From NCBI GenBank assembly GCA_023251135.1, contig JAHEZJ010000011.1:62001-126000 (forward strand): DNA of 64,000 bases, given 5' to 3'. The notes below the pieces were generated by a model that searched no databases, had not been told where the DNA came from, and saw nothing but the letters and a program-made list of their open reading frames with translations. A program made the position numbers and the translations under genes. The stretch is from Flavobacterium sp. (GTDB lineage: Bacteria > Bacteroidota > Bacteroidia > Flavobacteriales > Flavobacteriaceae). Below are positions 35,389 through 43,246 of this stretch, one piece after another (the stretch's first letter is position 1; each line of letters starts with the position of its first letter).

Positions 35389-37617
35389 ATGCGCAATTTT
35401 ACATGGAGTTTTTTAATGTTTTTTTGTTTCGTTTTTGCTTCTTTTTCTCAAACAAAAACGGTTGAAAAAGGAACTTATCTTTCCGCCAATAAAGGTCAGA
35501 ACATCAAACTGAATTTGTTAGAGAATAATAAATACGAATTGGTTTTTTATTCCGGCGATTATAAGATAAAGGGAGATTCAGTATTATTTACTCCAATTGA
35601 CAAGTTCGAAAGTGGTTTTGATCTTGCTTTTAAAAATGATAAAAAAGCCAAAAAAGTTAAAATTAAATTTATTAATCCTTCCTTTTACTCCTTTTTTATT
35701 GGTTCGCAAAACGGATCGAATGAGGTTAAGTACCAGCGATTATCAGATATTTGGAGCCAGGAAAATACAGACAATGCCAGCCCTGACGCTGAATTTGAAA
35801 TTGACCGTGCAGATTACCTGTATTTGGTTTGCGAAGACTACAAGGGAGAAAGTAAAATTTCGAAATTTGCTTTGCCAAAAGAAGTTTCAGAAGTGACTAT
35901 CAACTACCAACCCGATCTTTTTGCGGATTTGAATATTGTCGGTTTCTTTAATAAAAAGACAAATGAACTTATGGTTTCGGAGAGGCCCGGAAAGGATCCG
36001 TTAGTTTTTGTTAACGAAAAAGATGCCCTGCCTGAAAGAATGTCAAAAGTAGTTCCGCTGGAAATTAAGAGTATTGTAAATTGGACTTATCCGGGAAAAG
36101 AGATTGCAGAGAGTGAAGTGTATGCCGTAGTCGATTCTGCTGCTACAGCGGCTGATTCTTCTTTTGTTCTTGAAAAATATGATTTTAAACTTAAAGTCGA
36201 GAACAATCTTAAAAGCGCCCTTTCGGCAACTAAAGAAAGTAAAACTAAATTTCAGGTCGTTGTAATTGACAGCAAAAATACTTCAGCAAAAACTGATTTT
36301 GAAGCGGCTGTAAAAGATCAGGAAACGCAGCTTGCCTATACGATGTATGATTCCTATCATCCGGAATATGATTTGTACAACTATTATTTGACTACAGCCG
36401 AAGATAAAAAATGGCTGAAAACAAACAAAATTACAGATACACCCGTTATTGTTATTTTAGATTCCAACGGTGAATTTTTAGCCTCTGCAAAAGCTAGTTT
36501 AAAGGAAAAACAATATCACTTTAACTATTATGATGATTTTTATAAAAAACTGCAAAGAACCTCAGGGTTATTGGCCTTTAATAAAACCGTGAAAAATAAA
36601 AAGTCAAATGATACTGATTTTATTCAGGCTTTTAATAAATTGGCAGTTCTGGAAACACCATACGATTATAATGTGGAATCCGCAGCTGATGAAAATCCTG
36701 CTGAATTTAAGTTCGTGAGTACTGTTTTAGATAAAAAAGAAGTGGCTCAAATCTGGAAAAAACTAATTGAAACCCATCAAAAAGATACAAAACCGAACAT
36801 GTATCTGGTAGAAACTATTTTGAAAGAAATCAAAAATCAGGGATTCTCTAAGCAATTTTTTAGCGAGGATAGGGTTTTAAATGATACAGATTTTCTTTCG
36901 ATAGACTATTTAATCAAACATTATGATGCTATTGATACCGAGCGTCTGACTTTCAATGTTAAAGAAGGAGAAACACATTCAATTGGCAGTTTGAATACTG
37001 AAATTGCGCTTGCATTGCAGCAAAATCAATATGTTTATGAAAATGATGCATTGGCAGAAAAAAAGAATGACAAAACGATTGCGGTCTATAAAAAGCTAAT
37101 AAATGCAGGAAAAGGAAATTTTGAGTGTTATCAAAATTACTTTACCTATTTAGCTGAGGTAGTAGATACAGATGGTTCCAATACCAATTATTTGAAAGAA
37201 TTTACTACCTATTTCAAGACAAATTTAGTAACAGACAAAGGAAGTGCGATTGAAAAATTAGACGAAATGTTTGCTTCGATTGATCCTAATTCTCAATATT
37301 CTTATAACGGATGGAATTCATTTAAAGAATACCATTCTAATTTATGCAACTCGGCGGCATGGACAGTGGTTTCAAAGCCAGGAAATACCGGTTTTATGAA
37401 ATCAGCGATTGGCTGGTCTGAATACAGTTTGGCAGTGACTAAAAACAATCCGTACTATTTGGATACTTTGGCGCAGTTGTACTATAAAGACGGGCAAAAA
37501 GAAAAAGCAATACAGACTCAGCTTTTAGCTACTAAATATTTAAATAATGATGTTGCAGAAGAGACAGCAACGGAGATCAGAGAGACCTTAACAAAAATGC
37601 AAAACGGAACGTATTAA
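35389..37617 (+). CDS. Exported protein with thioredoxin-like region, function unknown
   Basis: A 742-residue protein. The ATG at 35389 gives a proper signal peptide (MRNFTWSFLMFFCFVFASFS). A beta-rich N-terminal domain follows to about residue 270. Around residues 300-380 a segment reads LKTNKITDTPVIVILDSNGEFLASAKASL, like the cis-Pro half of a thioredoxin fold but with no CxxC pair. The C-terminal part is helical, with AAWTVVSKPGNTGFMKSAIGWSEYSL and an end resembling a TPR helix pair (YYLDTLAQLYYKDGQKEKAI). It is probably periplasmic and not a redox enzyme. Monocistronic between its own -7 box and a strong terminator. Confidence 0.7.
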   Translation: MRNFTWSFLMFFCFVFASFSQTKTVEKGTYLSANKGQNIKLNLLENNKYELVFYSGDYKIKGDSVLFTPIDKFESGFDLAFKNDKKAKKVKIKFINPSFYSFFIGSQNGSNEVKYQRLSDIWSQENTDNASPDAEFEIDRADYLYLVCEDYKGESKISKFALPKEVSEVTINYQPDLFADLNIVGFFNKKTNELMVSERPGKDPLVFVNEKDALPERMSKVVPLEIKSIVNWTYPGKEIAESEVYAVVDSAATAADSSFVLEKYDFKLKVENNLKSALSATKESKTKFQVVVIDSKNTSAKTDFEAAVKDQETQLAYTMYDSYHPEYDLYNYYLTTAEDKKWLKTNKITDTPVIVILDSNGEFLASAKASLKEKQYHFNYYDDFYKKLQRTSGLLAFNKTVKNKKSNDTDFIQAFNKLAVLETPYDYNVESAADENPAEFKFVSTVLDKKEVAQIWKKLIETHQKDTKPNMYLVETILKEIKNQGFSKQFFSEDRVLNDTDFLSIDYLIKHYDAIDTERLTFNVKEGETHSIGSLNTEIALALQQNQYVYENDALAEKKNDKTIAVYKKLINAGKGNFECYQNYFTYLAEVVDTDGSNTNYLKEFTTYFKTNLVTDKGSAIEKLDEMFASIDPNSQYSYNGWNSFKEYHSNLCNSAAWTVVSKPGNTGFMKSAIGWSEYSLAVTKNNPYYLDTLAQLYYKDGQKEKAIQTQLLATKYLNNDVAEETATEIRETLTKMQNGTY

Positions 37618-37638
37618 AATCGAAGTCTTTTGTAAAGC

Positions 37639-37682
37639 AATACCCCCGACAGTTTCCAGGAACTGTCGGGGGTATTTTTTTA
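37639..37682 (+). terminator. Intrinsic terminator, convergent genes
   Basis: AATACCCCCGACAGTT pairs with AACTGTCGGGGGTATT, with a 6-base loop and a T tract; GC-rich for this genome. Confidence 0.94.
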
Positions 37683-39446
37683 TTTTTTAATTTGTACCAG
37701 TACGTTTATCATATAGCGATTTACGGTTTTCTTATTGTCTTTAATTTTGCCATTGGCGCTGAGGTACGTAATCAGAATTTTGTATTTTGAAGTTTGTACC
37801 TCCTGCGTTATTTTTTTGTCATACACCTGATTTCGTTTGAAGTCAGGAGTTACATTGATAAAATCAACAATTTTTAACGGAATGCTCTCTTTGTTAATCT
37901 CTAAGTTTAATCCGTAATCTTCTACCGTAGATTTAAGAGAGTAGCTTTTATTCTCAATTTTTACGCAATCATTACATTCATAAGGGTTGTCACTGGAGAG
38001 GTCAACAGAAAAGTCATATTCATGAATATTGATCACTTTGTCTTGCTGGTAATAAAAATAAAACGAATCATTGATTTGTTCTTCTCTGGCATATTCTGAC
38101 TGATATTCATAACCTAAAGCTTCCATGATTTCATAATCGCTTGGGTCTTTCTCTTTTTTAAGAAGGGCATCCAGCTTGGTTTTGGCATAGGGAACCATGA
38201 TTTCAACACCATAATTGCGCTCTAAAAAAGAAACAATACTGCTTAAATCCTGTTGTTGTTCGAAACTCAGTTTTTTAGCGGTTTTGTTTTGCATATAATT
38301 TTCAAAGCGGGCCAGCTGACTGTATTTCGAAATCGAATTGGCGCTTTGTGGTCCGGCTATAGAAAACAAGCCTGCGAGGCATAAACTTATCGGAATGAAC
38401 TTTATTTTGGGATGCTTTTGAATGAGGAAATACCCCACAACAACGGATAACCATACCGACATTAATAGTACATAATAGCGTTCATGTGTAAAGCCATACA
38501 GATTGATTCGGTACAAAATGGCCCAAAAAAGCAATACTAATAACGGAATTAATAAAAAATAAAACCATCGGTTAAAAGTTCGCATCCAGAGATTAGCCGT
38601 TTCGGTTGCAATGGGATGAACCAATAAAAAAGATAAAATCCCGAAAATAGCAAACACCAAAACAAGATAGGAAACCCAGCCTACAGGCAAGGAAAAGGTG
38701 AGCAGAATTTTTGCTTCATAACAAATTAAAATCACCAGATACAGACTAATCAGGGGCAACAATACAAATTGAGTGAAGTTTTTAAGTCCTTTAGGGTAAT
38801 TCAAAACCAGAGGAGCCGCGCTGTTATTGGTTTCCGGAACTCCGCTTAAAAAGAAAGTGGTATTAAAAATACCGGCGATCACAAAAAAGACATGCATATA
38901 AATACGATCGTAAAAATCAATATTGAAGAGCTTGTCAACCGCTAAAATCGCCAATGCCAAACCCGAATAGAGTACTACGCTGTACAAACCGGCGGTTAGA
39001 ATTCTTAAAAAAAGCTGTTTGTTGAATTCCCAAAACTCATCCTGATTGTAAGCTCTTGGCAGGAAACCGGCAAACGAAACCAACAAATGAAACACAATAT
39101 TCAGTACCATAAACTGCTGTATTTCTACATCTGTGGTGTATTTGTGAAAAGTATTGACGAATAGAAAAACAAGGCTTCCGAGAGCAATACTAAGGGCAAA
39201 ACGCAGGAGATTATTTTTTTTAGCCGCCAGAAAAAACAGGCTAATAGAAAGAAACAAAACCAGACCTAAAGAGCAGCTCATTAAAACTTTTTCATAAAGT
39301 TCTTTGTTGGGATTGTTGTAATTTCCTTCGCTAAGAATTATGGCAAAGACAGTTCCTAAAATGGCGGTTAATATTTCTAAAGGAAATCGAAGAATTGTTT
39401 TCAGCGTTGCGTTCAGAACGTTTTGTAACGATGGGAGTTTACTCAT
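37680..39446 (-). CDS. DUF4153 domain-containing membrane protein
   Basis: A 588-residue protein. About twelve hydrophobic segments fill the first two thirds, with conserved DUF4153 positions such as GLYSVVLYSGLALAILAVDKLF and the long loop PETNNSAAPLVLNYPKGLKNF (part). A C-terminal soluble region of about 200 residues follows, with strands and a cysteine pair (YECNDC). The function of the family is unknown. It stands alone between terminators, with a basic start (MSKLPSLQNVLNATLKT). Confidence 0.85.
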   Translation of the reverse strand: MSKLPSLQNVLNATLKTILRFPLEILTAILGTVFAIILSEGNYNNPNKELYEKVLMSCSLGLVLFLSISLFFLAAKKNNLLRFALSIALGSLVFLFVNTFHKYTTDVEIQQFMVLNIVFHLLVSFAGFLPRAYNQDEFWEFNKQLFLRILTAGLYSVVLYSGLALAILAVDKLFNIDFYDRIYMHVFFVIAGIFNTTFFLSGVPETNNSAAPLVLNYPKGLKNFTQFVLLPLISLYLVILICYEAKILLTFSLPVGWVSYLVLVFAIFGILSFLLVHPIATETANLWMRTFNRWFYFLLIPLLVLLFWAILYRINLYGFTHERYYVLLMSVWLSVVVGYFLIQKHPKIKFIPISLCLAGLFSIAGPQSANSISKYSQLARFENYMQNKTAKKLSFEQQQDLSSIVSFLERNYGVEIMVPYAKTKLDALLKKEKDPSDYEIMEALGYEYQSEYAREEQINDSFYFYYQQDKVINIHEYDFSVDLSSDNPYECNDCVKIENKSYSLKSTVEDYGLNLEINKESIPLKIVDFINVTPDFKRNQVYDKKITQEVQTSKYKILITYLSANGKIKDNKKTVNRYMINVLVQIKK

Positions 39447-39599
39447 TTTTTTATCAGTTATTTTGTACTAAGGAAAGTAAATTGTAAGAGATAAACAAAT
39501 AAAAATCGCAATGCTGAAAAAATGAGCAGGGCATTTTACTGATTTTGCATTTCAGTAATGTTTAAGAGGCTGAGCCGCTTTTTATTCTCTATAAATCAC

Positions 39600-39607
39600 T
39601 AAGTTTG
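39600..39607 (+). promoter_or_regulatory. -7 box upstream of the M28 peptidase
   Basis: TAAGTTTG matches TAnnTTTG, 21 bp before the ATG; the -33 half is unclear. Confidence 0.4.
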
Positions 39608-39627
39608 GAATACTAAATTTAAAACGT

Positions 39628-41094
39628 ATGAAAAATAAAATGATCCTCGTTTTGATTGCTTACGGAGGAGTAGTTTTTTCGCAGGCGATTAAAAAACCTT
39701 TAGTTTCAGCAATTACAGATAAAGACCTAAAAACCGATATGTACCAAATGGCCGGTGATCACTTTAACGGTCGTGAAGCAGGAACTTTAGACGAATTAAA
39801 AGTATCCATGTGGCTGGCCAATAAGGCCAAAGAAGCAGGAATGGCTCCGGCAGGTGATGACGGAACCTATTTTCAGTTTTTTGATTTGTACAGGCATCAG
39901 GTGACGCCCAATACAAAATTTAAAATTGGACAAAAAGAATACAAATTGTGGAAAGATGTTTTAGTAGCCGAAACCACGAACATTAAAGTAGAAGCGCCAT
40001 TGCTTTATTTAGGTGCAGCCACTAAAGGAGAAATTGAAAAAGCCGATATCAAAGGAAAAGCAGTTGTATTACTGGCTTCCAAAGAAGGTATTGCCGACGA
40101 TATTTCGCTTTTTGACAGACGTTATCCGGGTCTGGTTCGAAACAAATACTACGATCTTGTAGTCAAAAAAGGAGCAACAGCCCTGATTATGGTTGCCGAT
40201 GAGCTGGCAGAACAAAGCTGGTCTCAGGTGGAACCGCAAATGACAAGAGGAATCTATGGAATTGAAGGTTTCCGCGATAAAATTGGGGCGACTATGCCTG
40301 TTTTTTGGGTGCACAACGATCAATTGGAATACCTCAAAAGTACCAAAGATCTTTTGTCGACAGAAGTAATTTCAGAAACCTATAAATACCCTTCGGTGAA
40401 TGTTGTGGGTAAAATTGAAGGAACGGATCCAAAATTGAAAAATGAATATGTTCTTTTTAGCGGACATCAGGATCACGATGGAGTAAGACAAAAGTACGGA
40501 CAGGATTCTATTTACAACGGAGCTGATGATAATGCGAGTACCTGTGTTGCCATGCTGGCCATTGCGAGAGCCTATAAAAAGCAGCCTGGAAAAAGAACTT
40601 CTCTGTTTGTTTTCCATGGTTCAGAAGAGCGTGGTTTGTTAGGGTCAAGATGGTATGCCTCGCATCCAACAGTTCCTGAAAAAGACATTGTAGCGGTATT
40701 AAACGGAGATATGATTGGAAGAAACAACGTCAATCAGGCGGCTCTTTTAGGTTCCAGTTCTCCGCATGAAAACTCTTCCGATTTAGTCGCTATTGCCAAA
40801 AAAGCAAACGATGAAGGACCTAAATTTGACTTAGACAAACTTTGGGACAGACCAGAACATCCGGAGTATTTTTATTTCCGTTCCGATCATTTGCCTTACG
40901 CCAGAAAAGGAATTCCGTCTGTTTTTTATACCAGTGTTTTACACAGTCAGTATCATACACCGATGGACGAGTCTGAAAACATCGACTTCGTGAAATTGCA
41001 CAAAATGACCGAATGGATCTACCGTACAGGCTGGATTTTGTCGAACGATGCAGGTCGTCCTAAGACCTTGCCTAATGTGCAATTAGAGCGTTAG
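39628..41094 (+). CDS. M28 family metallopeptidase (exported aminopeptidase-like)
   Basis: A 488-residue protein with a signal peptide (ILVLIAYGGVVFSQ). The peptidase domain shows the two-zinc ligand series: FSGHQDHDG, NGADDNASTCVAMLAIARA, FHGSEERGLLGSRWYA (catalytic Glu), LNGDMIGR and SVLHSQYHTPMDE. A protease-associated-type insert lies at about residues 110-230. It probably cleaves N-terminal residues from peptides in the periplasm or outside. Monocistronic. Confidence 0.93.
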   Translation: MKNKMILVLIAYGGVVFSQAIKKPLVSAITDKDLKTDMYQMAGDHFNGREAGTLDELKVSMWLANKAKEAGMAPAGDDGTYFQFFDLYRHQVTPNTKFKIGQKEYKLWKDVLVAETTNIKVEAPLLYLGAATKGEIEKADIKGKAVVLLASKEGIADDISLFDRRYPGLVRNKYYDLVVKKGATALIMVADELAEQSWSQVEPQMTRGIYGIEGFRDKIGATMPVFWVHNDQLEYLKSTKDLLSTEVISETYKYPSVNVVGKIEGTDPKLKNEYVLFSGHQDHDGVRQKYGQDSIYNGADDNASTCVAMLAIARAYKKQPGKRTSLFVFHGSEERGLLGSRWYASHPTVPEKDIVAVLNGDMIGRNNVNQAALLGSSSPHENSSDLVAIAKKANDEGPKFDLDKLWDRPEHPEYFYFRSDHLPYARKGIPSVFYTSVLHSQYHTPMDESENIDFVKLHKMTEWIYRTGWILSNDAGRPKTLPNVQLER

Positions 41095-41121
41095 GGAGTA
41101 GTGGTTTGCGTTGAATTTTAG

Positions 41122-41321
41122 ACGCGGATGACGCGGATTTACTTCGTAAAAACGCGGATAAAAACTGATTTACTATTTGAAAGCTATTGAATTATCTGAA
41201 AATACCAAAAGGCTTTCTAAAATTTTAGAAAGCTTTTTTGAGTTCTTTTCTAGTTAAAAAAATCAAGAAAAAATCCGTTTTTATCAGCGTTTTCGCGATA
41301 GCGAATCCGCGTCATCCGCGT
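41122..41321. repeat. 200-bp inverted repeat with perfect 18-bp outer arms
   Basis: ACGCGGATGACGCGGATT (41122-41139) is exactly inverted at 41304-41321. Inner arms AAAACGCGGATAAAAAC (41149-41165) and GTTTTTATCAGCGTTTT (41277-41293) match with one change. The GC-rich arms contrast with the AT-rich surroundings. The interior holds a terminator hairpin and no gene. It could be a non-autonomous mobile element or cruciform-forming repeat. Confidence 0.8.
41212..41239 (+). terminator. Intrinsic terminator inside the inverted repeat
   Basis: GCTTTCTAAAA pairs perfectly with TTTTAGAAAGC, followed by TTTTTTG. It probably ends the M28 peptidase transcript. Confidence 0.85.
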
Positions 41322-41364
41322 TGCAATAAAAAGTTGCTTTTGTCGAATGATATAGGTTAAAATA

Positions 41365-41400
41365 AAAAAACCGATTTCTAAAAATAGAAACCGGTTTTTT
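41365..41400 (-). terminator. Intrinsic terminator of metK
   Basis: AAAAAACCGATTTCTA pairs with TAGAAACCGGTTTTTT with one mismatch; A/T runs on both sides allow bidirectional action. It is 64 bp past the metK stop. Confidence 0.85.
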
Positions 41401-41422
41401 TTATGCTTAAGATAAATAGTTG

Positions 41423-41462
41423 TCTGACAATCTAAAAATCTAAGTTAGTCTGATAAGCTAGG
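41423..41462. repeat. Degenerate 8-bp tandem array (TCTRANAA)
   Basis: Units TCTGACAA, TCTAAAAA and TCTAAGTT followed by two more diverged octamers end directly before the metK stop. Period 8, like 6677-6716 and 54568-54607. Confidence 0.6.
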
Positions 41463-41464
41463 AT

Positions 41465-42715
41465 TTATAATCCGAAAGCAGCTTTTACCTGATCAACGAA
41501 ATCAAGTTTTTCCCAGGTAAACAATTCAACAGTAACTGTTTTTTCGTTTCCGCCCGGAGCAGAGAAAGTTTTAGTTACAGTTTCTGGTTTACGTCCCATG
41601 TGTCCGTAAGCTGCAGTTTCGCTGTAAATAGGGTTTCTCAATTTCAAACGTTGCTCGATAAAGTAAGGACGCATATCAAAAATAGCTTCTACTTTTTTAG
41701 CGATTTCACCATTGGTTAAGTTTACTTTAGAAGTTCCGTAAGTATCAATAAAGATACCCATTGGTTCAGCAACACCAATTGCGTAAGAAACCTGTACTAA
41801 AATCTCGTCAGCAACACCTGCTGCTACTAAGTTTTTAGCGATGTGACGTGTTGCATAAGCAGCACTTCTGTCTACTTTACTTGGATCTTTTCCAGAGAAT
41901 GCACCACCACCGTGAGCACCTTTTCCACCGTAAGTATCCACAATGATTTTTCTTCCTGTTAAACCAGTATCTCCGTGAGGTCCTCCAATAACGAATTTCC
42001 CTGTTGGATTGATATGGTAGTTGATTTTATCATTGAATAAATGCGCGTGAGCTGGATTTTTAGCAATGATTCTTGGAATCAAAATTTCGATAATATCTTT
42101 TTTGATTTTAGCCAGCATTGTAGCTTCTTCGTCAAAATCATCGTGTTGAGTTGAGATTACAATCGCATCAATACGAGTTGGTTTATTGTCGTCGCTATAT
42201 TCTAAAGTTACCTGTGATTTAGCATCAGGACGTAAATAAGTGATTTCCTTATTTTCACGTCTCAGGATAGCTAACTCTTGTAATAATTTATGAGACAAAT
42301 CAAGTGCCAATGGCATGAAGTTTTCGGTTTCGTTTGTAGCGTAACCAAACATCATTCCTTGATCTCCAGCACCTTGCTCTTCCGGCTTAGCTCTGTCAAC
42401 TCCTTGATTAATATCTGCCGATTGCTCATGAATTGCCGAAAGAATTCCACAAGAATTAGCCTCAAACATATATTCGCTTTTAGTATATCCAATTTTACGG
42501 ATTACTTCGCGAGCAATTTGCTGCACATCAAGATAAGTATTCGATTTTACTTCACCAGCTAAAATTACCTGACCTGTAGTAACAAGAGTTTCACAAGCTA
42601 CTTTTGAGTCAGCATCAAATGCCAAAAAGTTATCAATTAATGCATCCGAAATTTGATCTGCAACTTTGTCTGGATGCCCTTCACTAACAGATTCTGACGT
42701 AAATAAATAAGCCAT
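41465..42715 (-). CDS. metK: S-adenosylmethionine synthetase
   Basis: A 416-residue enzyme making SAM from methionine and ATP. Signatures are [32 protein letters not shown], the P-loop-like [19 protein letters not shown] and [20 protein letters not shown]. It is longer than the about 384-residue E. coli form, as is normal in Bacteroidota. Control is visible upstream: a full promoter at 42889-42918 and a SAM-II-type riboswitch at 42784-42880, so its own product should repress it. Confidence 0.98.
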   Translation of the reverse strand: MAYLFTSESVSEGHPDKVADQISDALIDNFLAFDADSKVACETLVTTGQVILAGEVKSNTYLDVQQIAREVIRKIGYTKSEYMFEANSCGILSAIHEQSADINQGVDRAKPEEQGAGDQGMMFGYATNETENFMPLALDLSHKLLQELAILRRENKEITYLRPDAKSQVTLEYSDDNKPTRIDAIVISTQHDDFDEEATMLAKIKKDIIEILIPRIIAKNPAHAHLFNDKINYHINPTGKFVIGGPHGDTGLTGRKIIVDTYGGKGAHGGGAFSGKDPSKVDRSAAYATRHIAKNLVAAGVADEILVQVSYAIGVAEPMGIFIDTYGTSKVNLTNGEIAKKVEAIFDMRPYFIEQRLKLRNPIYSETAAYGHMGRKPETVTKTFSAPGGNEKTVTVELFTWEKLDFVDQVKAAFGL

Positions 42716-42783
42716 AATAATTTATTAAATTAAAATTAAGCGAGAAAAAATAATTGCTAAAAAGGGCTAAAGGAGAATTTCTG

Positions 42784-42880
42784 CTTTAGCATTTTTTACT
42801 ACCGAAATCAATGTTTCAGTACCCATAACGAACCGTTTCATTATGAAGAGGTTGCAATCAGTTCAAATTTTTCCTCTGTA
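42784..42880 (-). promoter_or_regulatory. SAM-II-type riboswitch with extended loop, upstream of metK
   Basis: On the minus strand, AGAGG (42877-42873) and CCTCT (42851-42847) form stem P1. They enclose AAATTTGAACTGATTGCAA, with the conserved TTGCAA before the closing strand. The conserved 3' pseudoknot segment AATGCTAAAG follows at 42793-42784. Between them sit two extra hairpins (CATAATGAA/TTCGTTATG and TACTGAAA/TTTCGGTA) not in the compact alphaproteobacterial form, consistent with the long-loop variant. Downstream, CTTTAGC (complement of 42766-42772) could pair with GCTAAAG and act as expression platform. The identification rests on memory of the SAM-II consensus and the metK context. Confidence 0.78.
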
Positions 42881-42888
42881 TTCGCGTG

Positions 42889-42918
42889 CAAAGGTATAAA
42901 ACCATTTTGATTTGCAAA
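42889..42918 (-). promoter_or_regulatory. Promoter of metK
   Basis: On the minus strand TTTG (complement of 42915-42918), an 18-bp spacer, then TACCTTTG (42896-42889), a perfect Bacteroidota promoter. Transcription would start near 42883, just upstream of the riboswitch. Confidence 0.8.
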
Positions 42919-42966
42919 TTAAACTTTTGATTTTTTTGATTTTATAAGCAGAAATTTAACATAACA

Positions 42967-42990
42967 TACTATTTTGATAGGGTAATAGAA
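42967..42990. promoter_or_regulatory. Candidate operator (TACTA-N4-GATAGGGTAAT)
   Basis: TACTA, four bases and GATAGGGTAAT are shared with 58285-58307. It sits 17 bp upstream of the -33 box of the TonB-receptor transcript and 49 bp upstream of the metK -33 box. Only the right half of the palindromic core seen at 58289-58304 is kept here. Confidence 0.5.
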
Positions 42991-43006
42991 ATTATTTCTG
43001 TTTTTG

Positions 43007-43038
43007 TTTGGCTGATTGAAAAATAGTTCGCAAATTTG
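43007..43038 (+). promoter_or_regulatory. Promoter of leader peptide 1 / TonB receptor
   Basis: TTTG (43007-43010), 20-bp spacer, CAAATTTG (43031-43038), one base off TAnnTTTG. The sequence ATTCGCAAATTTG-type end is shared with 49528-49559. Start would be near 43044, 17 bp before the leader ATG. Confidence 0.6.
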
Positions 43039-43060
43039 CCCCATCAAAACAAAACAAGAA

Positions 43061-43126
43061 ATGAAATTAACAATTTGCAATATGTCATGTATGATGCCGG
43101 AGCCTTCCGCAGAGACGCTGTTGTAG
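43061..43126 (+). CDS. Met/Cys-containing leader peptide 1 (21 residues)
   Basis: A tiny gene: ATG to TAG with 21 codons. The N-terminal half reads MKLTICNMSCMM, with four Met and two Cys in the first 12 residues, then a tail PEPSAETLL without either. It lies between a promoter and an intrinsic terminator and has an A-rich upstream (AAAACAAGAA). GCAGAG at 43110-43115, inside the tail codons, is complementary to CTCTGC of the terminator left arm (43154-43159). A ribosome stalled on the Met/Cys codons would leave this segment free to block the terminator. It probably acts in cis as an attenuator of the TonB-receptor gene, not as a functional peptide. Confidence 0.75.
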   Translation: MKLTICNMSCMMPEPSAETLL

Positions 43127-43150
43127 TTTTTTTAAAAAATATACATATAG

Positions 43151-43178
43151 AACCTCTGCCATTCGCAGGGGTTTTTTT
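43151..43178 (+). terminator. Attenuator terminator upstream of the TonB receptor
   Basis: AACCTCTGC (43151-43159) pairs with GCAGGGGTT (43165-43173), one G-T pair, followed by T residues. It lies 24 bp after the leader stop and 68 bp before the receptor ATG, so it must be read through for receptor expression. Confidence 0.85.
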
Positions 43179-43246
43179 GTTTCAAAAAGGACCCAAATTG
43201 TAAATCACTTTTTAAGTCAGAAAACAATATAAACCAGAAGAAAGTA

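Noticed and set aside
41122..41321. CRISPR-like repeat from the repeated ACGCGGAT words
   Set aside because: Only two inverted arms, no regular spacers and no cas genes.
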